Part shown: in pieces, positions 25,401 to 37,733 of the stretch
Position numbering within the stretch: position 1 is the first letter of the stretch
Layout: each line of letters opens with the position of its first letter
NCBI RefSeq assembly: GCF_014805685.1
Contig: NC_060907.1
Coordinates: 2,776,197-2,840,196, forward strand
DNA length: 64,000 bases
Source: Silurus meridionalis
Lineage: Eukaryota > Chordata > Actinopteri > Siluriformes > Siluridae
Reading direction: 5' to 3'
The notes under the pieces: model-generated
What the model was told of the DNA's origin: nothing
The model's database searches: none
Seen by the model: the letters and a program-made list of their open reading frames with translations, nothing else
Position numbers and translations under genes: made by a program

Positions 25401-28400
25401 AACCGGAACGTCATCTGTAAGGGGAATGTCGTGTGAAATCAAGTTTGTACAGCCCAAGTCACTCTCATGAGCTGAAAACACAGACTGATATTTCTGTAAC
25501 AGGGTCCTAACCCTATCCTGCTCCTTAATCTCCAATGCGGATAAATCAACCGTATCAATCCGCTGCTGTAGCGAAGGTTCCAACACACACTCTTGAGCCC
25601 CTACCATTGCAATGGTCTCCTTCACCTCAGTGACCCCAGGAGGCAAACTTACAACAAACACCCCATGTAGGGTACCCAGCAGGGTATTTGGATAGAGTAC
25701 CACATCTAACAACCCTACATTTACAACTGGAATGTAGACTGTACCTCGAACTGATGGCACCAAGGCAGGTGAGGCCAGAAGGCCAGCCGGGAGTCCCGAC
25801 TCAAGCGGCTCAAACAACACCGTGCCCTGAGAGTACTGTTCGGAACAGGTGGCAGCCACAATCTTCATGGTGCCACCTGGAATACGACACTGACGACGCC
25901 CTCGCACCTTTACTCGCCCTACCTGTCCAAGTCCTGGCTGACATGTGTCCTTGTGGCACTGCTGCAAAGCCTGCATCACAAAATCAGGAACCTCTACCAC
26001 CGGTGGAGAGTCGAACAACGCTTGGCCATGTTGACCAAACAGTTCCTGGTAACACCGGCTCAACACATTCATTCCCAGTATTCCTGGGACCTGAGCACAC
26101 GTATCGCCGGGGGGATCCTTTACTACCAATATCCCACACCCTGGCACTATCTTACCACACAGCTCAACATCCAATTCCATATAACCAAGATATGGAATAG
26201 CGAGCCCATTAGCTGCCCGCAGTTGGAGCCATTGGCAAAGTTTTAGACGCCCTGACCCCAAGGTTCAAAATGGCTTAAAAACAGCTCTCGGTTATTGTAG
26301 ACACCATAGAGCCTGTGTCAATCAAGCACGGCACCCCAACCCCTCCCATCCTGACCACCAATTGTGGGCAGCCAGACATTAAATGAGACATCGAGCCCCT
26401 CATTACCCCTGCCGAGCTGTGGCTCAACAGCCCGGCGGGCACTAGTTTCCCGACGGCTGGCTTGGATGACGTTGCCCCCTCGCTAATGACGACGTGGTAG
26501 GGTCCTGACACGAGCGATCAGAAGACGATGAATCAGAAGCCGAATTGGCGGCAGTAACAAATTACACTCCCTGGCAAAATGGCCAGGTTGATGACACCGC
26601 CTACAAACCCCGGTCCATAACGCGGAGAATGACTACGAACGCACGCCCTGAAACTGGGCGAAACTTTGAGTCAGCTGATTTAACTGATTCTGTTGAGCTT
26701 TTAATATTTCTCGTAATTCGTGCAATTCAGACGATGAAGACTCATTTGTAACAGAACGCTGACCCCCCTGCACACCATATTGGATCCCATATGAAAACGG
26801 GACAGACTGGCTACGAGCCCGCGCACCCCCTGGCAAACCCTCCTGCTCCCACCGTATCGCCTCACTACGTACTTCCAATAGCGTGGCGCTTGGTTGACGG
26901 CGAACTAACTGTTTAAGTTCACGGCGGAGGGCATTATCAATTACATGCTCGACGAACTAGTCACGCAGCAATTTTGGAGCATTTAAAACAGCCCCAGGAA
27001 ATCGCTGTTTAACTTTTTCCATAAGACCCATCAGAGCAAGAGAAAACTCCAAAAGACTTTCCCCCTCCAACTGTCGTCTGGAAAAGAACGCTTCCTGTAA
27101 TGCTACGTGGGACTGCGAGCAGCCAAAAACCTCACGTGAGCAAAGAAAATCTTTTCCGGATCCCCTGCTCAGCCTCGAACGATATCGGATTTCGTCTCGG
27201 GCCTCCCCCTCTAAATGATCGAAAAGAAAGAACGCCTGCTCGCCCACCGATAAATGACGGGTCCGAATACAAGCCTGTGCCTCCTCAATCCATTCACTGA
27301 TGCCAATACCAGATCTACCATTGAACCGGGGACACTTCCGGTCACGAGGCACAAACACAAATCTTTCGGATGGATTGGCACCAGCAATGCCTGGAGGAGG
27401 CACAACCCGCTCTGGATCGGGCACATGGGAAGATGATGCGCTGGGGCCAGGCAACGCGAAGCACTTTCTGGCGCAACGCTCATTATCCGCCCTCAACTGG
27501 ACGACCAATTCTCTAAGTTCCCTAAGTTCTTCTTCCATTTCTTAGAATCACGACTTACCACTACGATGGTGTCACAAAAATAGAGGAAGCTGCTCACCAC
27601 ACTCCAGCAGACGCTGTTGCTTTGCCTAAAAAACACTAAACACAACAAAACAATAACAAAGAAACACAATCACCAACCAATTGTAATTCACCTTAACAGA
27701 AAAAAAAAACAAATACCCACGTCTTCACCTAAATGAACATGTATCCTGCCGACTACGCCAAAATGTGGCATGACACACCGAGGGCTGACGAAAGAAAATG
27801 TAGCGACTACGCCACCCTGGCACTTGGCCAGGGAAAATAACTTGCACTTAGGCAACACAGGTTAGTGTACAAAGAATCAGCGGAAGACGTGGGTAAAATT
27901 AGTATGGATTTCTTTTATTAATGATAAAAGTATCTGATGCACCTAATGAAAAACCAAAAACAGAAATTACTCAACTATAACACAAATAACTTCAATAATC
28001 GGACACCTTTATCGATGTGAATGCAGGAGCCAAGGCGTAACAATGGGGATCAAGGGCACTAATCGGCCTCCACAGCACCACACAACTTTTGGTTGCACCT
28101 GTGTAGACACTCACACACACCACTGCACCCAGCACAGCACTCGTGAAGCAAAACCACCACCACAATCCGCACATACACATACCCTTGGGATGAGTGATCC
28201 GGAAACACAGGTTACTATAAGGGTAAGCCCGAAAGCTGCAGGCTCGTTCCGTAGATCGTGTGTGGGGTCTTCCCAGGAATCGCGTACACAGCACTTCTGT
28301 GCACCCGTAGGCTCACTCGCTTTAATAGCTCTACCACACCATAGTACAATGTGTTAAGGCAGGCACTGTCGGTATTATTAACGCCGCTCTCTCTCTCTTC

Positions 28401-28793
28401 GGCTCACCTCGGACTATACACTGCCGCGAGGAAACACGTCAACCCAACACCGGCCGCAAGGTTTACCCAAACAGACAGCTCTGACTGGCGACTCGTGATG
28501 ACGCAGACAGGGGCGTAGCACCCGTGCCAACAAAATGCTCCCAGCCAAATTTATACATCCCCCTTGCCCAATGATAGGACAATCACTGAGCACCTCAACC
28601 GACTAATCCGGAAGCAGGAAGGGACTCGCCAATCCTATCACATTTAGTTCTCCAAGATTCCTTCAGAAACTGTGTCCTTCAGAATCAATGCTATTTTGCA
28701 GGCAAAGGATATATTTTACAGTTCTTAAAATATTTATTAGGACTTATGTAAATAAATGTAATCTTAAGGCACAACTTATAACTATATATACAC

Positions 28794-28864
<71 letters not shown>

Positions 28865-28995
28865 TACTTCATTAGTTAATAAAGTCCAGCTTCTTACCCA
28901 ATGTTTGGGTGATTTGTAGCTCCCTCCGTTTTCTCTTTTGTGGGGTAGGACACTGAATATCTATTAAAAAAATAAAATAAAAATAAATTAATTAA

Positions 28996-29076
<81 letters not shown>

Positions 29077-32000
29077 TATTAGTGAAACCAAACTCAACAC
29101 AGTGCATTAAGACAAAGTGATTTTGGTGGTTTAAATTATGTAAATCATCAAAACAACAAATGGAACTTTTGCTATGTTTCCACACGGACTGTTTTAATTG
29201 CCGGATGTGTGCATCATGGCGGATTTTGATGCTGATTTGAGACTTCACATCAGGGAAATAAAAAATGTCGCTGGAGTTAAATTATTGATTTATTTTTAAT
29301 CCGAGTATAGATATGATGCGAATAAATGTGTGCTGCATTAAAGGTTTGAAATTTGCCTCTTTTATATTTATTTATTTCTCTTTTTAATAAAAATGGTCCA
29401 ACAGAACTGCAGGATGCATTTATTACACGTTAATTAAAATAGTGGTGAGTTGTCTGCTTTGTTGTTGTTTTTTTCATAAGTAGTAAGTCACAGTCAAAAT
29501 ATGTGTTTGCCATTAGGGGTGTGTCACGGCAGTGACTACGCATAGGAAGCGGGAGTAACTCCATTCTGCTTTAATGAATTTCAGAACACAAACAAGACTT
29601 GAGTCAAGGTACGAACCATAACGCGTGTGTAATCCGTACTGCGGGTAGAATCCAGAATGCGGGTAGAATCCATGAAGCAAGTATAATCCGAAGACAAGGA
29701 ACAAGGAGCATGAACCAGCGGGGCATGCTGGTGGTCAGGAATCCGGTATATCACTGTAGCAACTTAATAGGACTGACAGTGAGTGGGGTGGAACGGGGAC
29801 TTTTTAAAGGGGAAAGGTAACGAGGAACAGGTGCTGCCAATTAGAGCAGGGAGAGGCAGCATGAGAGCCTTTGAGGGAGGTGTGGCAGGTGGATCCCTGA
29901 CAGGGTTCTTATGTGTGTGTCACGATGAGCACAATTTCAGAATCCATTATTGAAGTTACAAACTTTACTCATCCCCCTGTTACATTTGTATTGCAGGTGC
30001 ACACTGAGAGCATTAGCTGTGGTTTTCTATCCTGTTTTTAAACTGCTGATTCACCTGATTGTTTATGCACCTGAGTGTTTCCAATGGCTGTGGATGTTGC
30101 TGTTTTGAACAGCTGAGTTGCTGAAAGTTTTAAGACTAATCTGCTCCATTAAATTAGTGGAGAAGTATTAGCCACCTTTGATTTTAGGGCTACTGTTTTA
30201 AACTAAGACAGCTGTACACTGGCTTGCTCATCAGGGATAAAAGCACACCGTTCACCTTGACTGTTGATTTCTGTAAAGCTGCTTTGAAACAATGTCTGTT
30301 GTGAAATGCGCTTTAGAAAGAAACTTGGTTTATTGAAGAAGTTTTAAATGATTATTGATAGCACTGCAATTTTGTTTAACGTGTTTGGACAGGTATATAT
30401 TTTGTATACAGTTTTTTTGGTATGCCAAATCTTTGACAGTGTATCTGTCTACATGTGAATGTTGGATCACCTGTAATGTTGCAGTTTAACAGCAGGGGAA
30501 AGTGTATTTGCTTCTTTTCCAATAATGTTTTTTTTTTCCACTAGCTTTAGGAAACTCAATTTACTGATTTGCTGTGTGATTTGTCCCTGCTGCTAATGTT
30601 GGATTCACACAAGTTTCTTTAGATAAAAGATTATTGTTGTGAAAGTAGAATTTTTCCGGGAAGTCACATTTTTTGTAAACACATTGTTTAAAAACTTCAT
30701 TTGGAGTATTTAATTTTATTTTCCTGGGTGGTAAAAGAACCCGGGTGGCATATTTATGCTTCCTTAACATTTTAAGCAAAGGGTTTTATATTTTTTATAG
30801 TTTTGAAATGAACATTTTAAAATGTGCAAAACATTTTTTTTTCCTCTGAAATTATATTTAGATTTGATTTGTTATAACTGATGTCAAATCTTTGGTCATT
30901 GTCGGTTATTTCAGTTACCCAAAATTATTTATATGCTAAAATTTAAATGTTAATGATAATACCTCGAATAACAATTATTTTCACTTGCTACTCAGTAAAA
31001 AAAAAAAAGATTAGATATAAAAAATAAAATGTGTGGTTATTGAACCAGTGAGCCTGTGGTAATTTCGGGGAAATTATTGTGGCAAAATTAAGCAGAAAGA
31101 CTCACATTAGTGTACATAAGTGATGTAAACAAAGTTTAATCAAAACCAGTAATAACTCATTAATTCTATTAATAAAATATCTGCTTCACCTGTTCTTTCC
31201 TTGGTGCCTCCTGCTTTATCAGACTGAAACAGAAGTCCTGCATCGTAGAAAACCCCCATGCTGTCTTTCCCACTGCCTGGTGTACAGCCCGTGTCATACT
31301 TCTCTATAAGGTTCCAGATCTGTTAGTGGAAAAAGAAAAGAATGGTGCTATAATTATGTACAGTATCTATCTCCCAACATGAATGACTGCTTCCTGATGT
31401 CTGAGCAGTGGTGAATAGTACCATATTACTTTTTTTTTAATAATATTTGCATTTCATAGTTTAATAGTATTTGCATTTGGAGAGACTTTTTACTTCAACT
31501 TCACTACATTTCAAAGTCGAATATCTTACTTTTCACTTAACTACATTTATTTAAATTAGTCGTTTCTTTTTATTTATGAGTGACAAACTTAACTGGTCAG
31601 ATCACCAATCAGGGTCAAGTGCACACTCTGTTTTGAACTTGTATTGATTGGCACGTTTGTGGCATCTACTCATCACCAACATACAATTCAGCATCAGTTC
31701 AACAGCAAGCAGAACAAACTTCTGACTCGAACTCTCCACAACACCTGTGGCCTTGTTTGTGTGATTTTTTCAAAAGTAGTTATAAAGAAGGTTTTGGGTT
31801 TATGATCATTTTCATATTTAACTCATTATCACTATAATATTAATAGTCCAGTGTGCTGAGACTAACATTAAAAATCTTTTCACATAAACTACGTTAATTA
31901 AGTAAAGAGTCTTATGACAAAAATGATAATAGGAACATTATAACCATAGTCTTTTGGATACTTAAGTACATTTAAAGGCAAATACTTTTGTATTTTTACT

Positions 32001-32724
32001 TAAGTGAAAGTTTAAAGGGAACATTTTTACTTTTATTGGAGTCAAATTTTACCAATCTCTACTTTAACTTTGTCAACCAATGGTCCTGATTGAACCAAAT
32101 ATAAACATACATGATTAAGATCATAGAATTTGAAACTCTAACAGCTCAGGGTATCACTCACCTTGGACTGCGTGAGTCTGTTCTTGTTGAGTAGAAAGAC
32201 ACGCTTATCCACAGCGACCAGACCAACCTTAGCACCTGGATCTCCAGTAACTACCAGATTGAAATTCTCACCAGTCTGGAAAACCTTTTTGGACATTTGC
32301 TTTACATTCAGTTTTAGCTACATCCAAGAACAGAACAGAAAACAAATAATATCAGGGCAGAATTAATTGAATCAGCAAATGGAAGCTCCAATGTTTGACG
32401 CAAATAAATGTGTTAAATGTAAAAGAAAGTGAGAAGAGAAACTGCCTACCGTTCCCATACACCTGTCCTTTACCTCGACCCGGATCGAGTCTGATACAAT
32501 TTCAGATCCTATGTGGTAATAAGCCACCAGTCGGAATGAGGGAACCAAGTCCTTGGTGATCCTTTCAGACAGAATCATCTGCTCTTTTTTCTTCAACCTC
32601 TCTGCTTTCACAATCTGTCCTTTACTAAGAATCTGACAAACAGAAACCCCAGAATGTTCACAGACAAACAATGATTTACAGTAGTAACCAAAGCTTAGGT
32701 GAGATTTAAAGTTAAGGCTTAGTG

Positions 32725-32768
<44 letters not shown>

Positions 32769-34117
32769 TAACAATAGTATTGTTGTTGTAAAACTACCAG
32801 ACAATATCACCATCCAATGTATATGTAAAAAACACCAACCAGATAAGTCAAATCTTGTTCTTGAACACTGCTTTGGACATTTAGATGGAATTTTGTCTCA
32901 TTGTTGGTTTCTAGTTCTGTAGAATCAGCACTTATATGTAGGTAATTCCTGGAGCCTCCTTTGGTAGCGTAAGCCTCGGCTATCATCTTGTTCTCAGCCT
33001 GTCTTTCAGCTGATATGTCTGGGACATCAGTCTTTGCCTGGTTACACAGCACAACCATTTTCGTTGGAATGTTTCAGTTTAATTTGATTTAAATTGTGCG
33101 TTTAACAATGCACATTCCCACACATCAGCTTCACAGAAATGAATAGATTGAGAGAATGACAGTTACATTAATATATTTATGTGTAATGGATGAGGTAGAG
33201 GTGATGATGGTGAGGAAAAACTTCCTCAGAGGAGCTGAGAAAGAAATTTTGAGAGAAAACAGACTCCAAATGGAACTTATCTTGATGTAGGTGACAAAAA
33301 CTCTACAGTAATATTTATTGTATTGATGAGTTTGGTCATGTAATAAAGCTGGAAAATGAATTATTTACTAGTGAAGTTGGTTTACCATCTCAACCAGCAC
33401 GGCCTGTTTACTTATTATTTAAAAAGTACATTAATATTGATGTTTCCTTATTATTTCTATTGCTTTGCAATTCATTCTTCACACAGGTCCATAAACCATC
33501 TCTGATGTTACTTACTGTGATTTCTAAAGAGCTCCATCTTTCGTTGGTGTTCACAGTGACTATGGCAAAGCCGTTCCTCCTGGTCAGAGCCCTCACCTCA
33601 CCTTCCTGCCCTGCTCTGATCACCACACCCACATTTTCAGCAGGAGACTGGTCTGGATTGGTCGCATAAACCTTTTCAAATCCAGATCAGATGTACAGAT
33701 TATAAAAATAATGCACATCACTCAAAACTGGTGAAATTATGATCAACTGACATTTAGCACATTGAATAAAAGCGATGCAAATCATTTATGCTAATAATTG
33801 TTACTTCTCCAGCAAATACGAAGAAGTCTTGTGTTGGACTAATGTTTGAATGGCTTTGGATGAAAATAAATTATGATTTAAAAACACATATTAGGATTAT
33901 ATTTTGTTACCGTGACATCAAAAGGCATTCCAGGGTGGAAGTATTTGGGTGTTTTCTTGAACTCGATGGTGTACGGTGATTTCACTATTTGAATATCCTC
34001 CTTTTCTGCTTTAACCATTTCACTTCCTGGAACATTAATAATGATAAATAAAATAATAAAATAATAAACCAGTAGTAGGGAGAGACATTGAATGATAACA
34101 TTTGTAAATATAGAACA

Positions 34118-34169
<52 letters not shown>

Positions 34170-34814
34170 TTTCCGACTCTTACCTGTCTGAGTTAAAACA
34201 CTGGCTGATATAAACAAAGAGCCTCCAACCAGGTCAGCAATATTAGTGATGGACTGCTGTATCATGGATCTTGTGAGCACTACACGTCCCACTCCATTAG
34301 TGATCTACATACAACATACTACAGGTAAGCATTATAACCTGAATATGAGCGCCTTATTATCCTTATATTATTATACTGTCTCCTTTTTGTTTCATAAAAA
34401 AAATGACAATAGATTAATTCATTTTGATTTTGGAGGATGGAACTGCTGGAAAGTGCATGTTCTTTACCGGTGTTCTGCTTAAAGAGCGAGGCAGAGCGAT
34501 CCTTCTGTCATCCCTCCTCACTTCAAACACCACAAACGCAACACCTTCCACATTTTTTCCAAACAGGTACCTTTACATAAATCACAAAGGTTACATCATT
34601 CACATAGCAGGTACAAGTAAAATATAAATAAACATATAACTACCAATTAAAACTTTTAAAAATCTTTTTGAAATATTAGTTTGTTTTTGTTTTTATAAAT
34701 AGTTGGACAGATTTAAATTTTTTAATACATCTCCAGTGTCAGTGCCTCTCACTAATAAAAGCCCCTGGATAAGGCGTCTGCCAAACACCATAAACGTAAA
34801 TGCAGATGGAATAT

Positions 34815-34857
<43 letters not shown>

Positions 34858-35219
34858 TGTTATTTACTCCATTTCCATTTATGCTCATTTACTTCTCATC
34901 TTTGTCATGTTTACTTTACTAACTTATGTATACTTACTTGGCAGTGATTTCCACCTCGAGCTTCTCATCATCCATGTAGAAAAAAGGTTTTGACGGATTT
35001 AATGCTACCTCGAAGTTCGGAAGCACTGGAAAAAAAAAAAAAAATGGAAAAAAGGGAAACGCTCATTTTTTTAATGTGTTCAGAAGAACCAGCAATCGCG
35101 GGTTTGATTTTCTAATTATAATAAACCCACCGTATTCTTTAACTTCAAACTGAGCAGTGAAGTTCTTCTGAGGGGTGTTTTTATACTGCACCACTATAGA
35201 CCATATCCCAAATCTGTAG

Positions 35220-35271
<52 letters not shown>

Positions 35272-37692
35272 CACAGTATAACTGATTGATCACAATTTTT
35301 CACTTTACATCAGACGCCTGTATGCAGAGGACTGACTTGGCGAGTTCGGGGATTCTGTATTCCCCTTTTATGATCCCGTTCCTTGGGTACATATTTTCTC
35401 TTTTGATTGTGAGACCATGAGGATTCTGAGGAAGAAAAGAAAAGAAAAGAGTTTGCGATTCACCAATAACTTAATCTTTCTATATCTCTTATCTCTGTCT
35501 TAACCGTTCTATATTTCAGTAAACATTAAAGAACGAAGAAAAAAAACAGAAAGATTAAAGTGATTTTATTTTACTATGACATCCACATCAATTCCTCTGT
35601 GGGAGTCAGTGGGCTTCAGGTCAGGAGTCAGTAAGAAGATTCTGTAAAGAACTGGGAAACAAGACATTTACATTTACTTCATTTACACATCAATACCCTG
35701 GTCAGTGTAAATACTAGACTTTTATTGGCTGGAAGTTCAGAGAGTTGAACACACAGGTAGTGTGTTCAATATAAATGCGGTCAGGATTTTTGGCTGCTAC
35801 TGCCTTTGTCCACTGGAGGTCTGAGAGTGAAAGCTATTTCCCCCCTGATGTTTATTTCCTGTGTCTGTAAACCTAATTATTTCTAACAATGTTCATTCTC
35901 CACTGTATATTTCAGATCCCCTTCTGTCTCAGTTTTTAATGTGAATATTTGAATTAAGTTTGCAGAAATACATACGTTTTATTTCATAAAAATGCTCAAA
36001 AATGTAAATATTTGGAACTACTTTTTTTTTTTTTTACAGCTACTTTAAACATGTGAACATTGAGGCTTTTATCTCTGAATCCATTTAATTTTACCTGTTG
36101 TTTCAGGTTTGTAGATGCTCTTGTCAGTCTGTACAAATATGTAGCCAGATTGGAAGGACACCAACACCACTTTCTCTAGCAAGCTTGAAGGAAACTGAGC
36201 CTGAAGGTACACATACTGCTTTTCCAGCGGGTCATCGCTAAAGAAACCCTTATTGTCAGGAATCTGAACCATAGAAAATTGAGAGAAATCAATAACCTAC
36301 TCCACACCATCGGAAATAAGCTTTCACCCTCACTGGACCCCATGCATTTCGTGTCTCGTCCAAACCGTTCCAAACTGAGCACTGGGGCCCCTCAGGGCTG
36401 TGTGCTCAGCTCACTGCTGTTCACTTTGCTGACTCACGACTGTGTAGCACTGTGTAGCAATGACGAGTCAGCATACGGAGAGGAGGTGAAAAGGCTAACA
36501 GCCTGTTGTAAAGCCAACAACCAGTCTCTAAACTTTGACCAAAGAGATGGTTGTTGACTTTAGGAGAGCACTGAGCAGCCATTCTCCACTGATCATCGAT
36601 GGATCTTTTGTGGAGATCATTAAAATGAGTCCAGATTTAACCTGTTCCAGAGTGATAGGTGCATTAGGGTAAGAAGAGAGGCGGATGAACTGATGCATCA
36701 GTGCTATGATCTGGGGGTTGCTGCAGTTGGTCAGGTTTAAGTTCAGCAACATTATGTGCCCAAAGAATGAGGTCAGCTGACTACCTGAATATACTGAATG
36801 ACCAGGATTTTCTCTTCACTAACGACACGGGCATTTTCCAAGATGACAATGCCAGGATTCATTGGGCTCAAATTGTGAAAGAGTGGTTCAGGGAGCATGA
36901 GGCCACCACAGAGTCCAGACCTTAACTCCATTGAGAATCTTTGGGATGTGCTGGAGAAGACTTATCACAGTGGTCTGACTCTTCCATCATTAATACAAGA
37001 TCTTGGTGAAAAATTACTGCAACTCTGGTCAGGAATAAATGTTGTGGCATTGCATATTCATAGTTAAGTGCTTATGGATTGTTTGAATGGATAAACAAGT
37101 CAGATATTAGTAATTATTAACAACAAAATATAAAAAAATTATAATTGTAAGGTTTAGGAATAAAAAGATCAACAGTGCCGAAAAAGGGAAAAAAAGGAAA
37201 AATGTTGTATTATGTGTTGTATAAATCAGTTACAATATATTAGTATAGTGCCACCAATATAAGATTTGGACACGTGGACATTTTTTTTTTTTTTTACATG
37301 CACATGAATATTATTGTTTCTGTTGTGCAATTTTGGAAAACTCACCTTTATGTTAACCAGAGACTGGAAGTTATTGGCAGCAGTGAGGGTGGTGGATGCA
37401 GATGTCAATTCTGTCCTTTTCTGTGGGTAGTCCTTAATGCTGATATTTACTTGGAGATCATTTCCACTATAATCCTGTGCCTCCACAAACACCTTCTCGA
37501 CTGTACCCATATGCAGTATGTTCGGGGCCAACAACACGTTCCTGTGACAGCATGGAAACATTTTACCATGAGCTCAAACAAAGACACACGACACTGTGAT
37601 CAATGTGCTCATGTGTGTAAAATTACGTGTTACGTACGAGTGCAAATAGTGTGTGGAAAATGCAAAAACTACATGTAAAAATTTGCGAAAAG

Positions 37693-37733
<41 letters not shown>

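Larger units (their letters stand above)
21382..28642 (-). mobile_element. Ty3/Gypsy LTR retrotransposon in left C3 intron 16
   Basis: A 7.26-kb element on the minus strand flanked by direct TTTA (21,378-21,381 and 28,643-28,646). Two LTRs of about 880-900 bp bound gag, protease, reverse transcriptase, RNase H and integrase in Gypsy order. A candidate primer-binding site (TGGCGTAGTCGGCAGGAT) follows the 5' LTR at about 27,744-27,761, and a purine tract with eight Gs precedes the 3' LTR at 22,283-22,298. Gag, PR-RT, RNase H and integrase all carry stops or frame changes, so it is probably not autonomous now. It adds most of the 8-kb distance between C3 exons 16 and 17. Confidence 0.92.

Noticed and set aside
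22857..27545. Plus-strand frames across the Gypsy element
   Set aside because: They are shadows of the minus-strand gag and pol genes.
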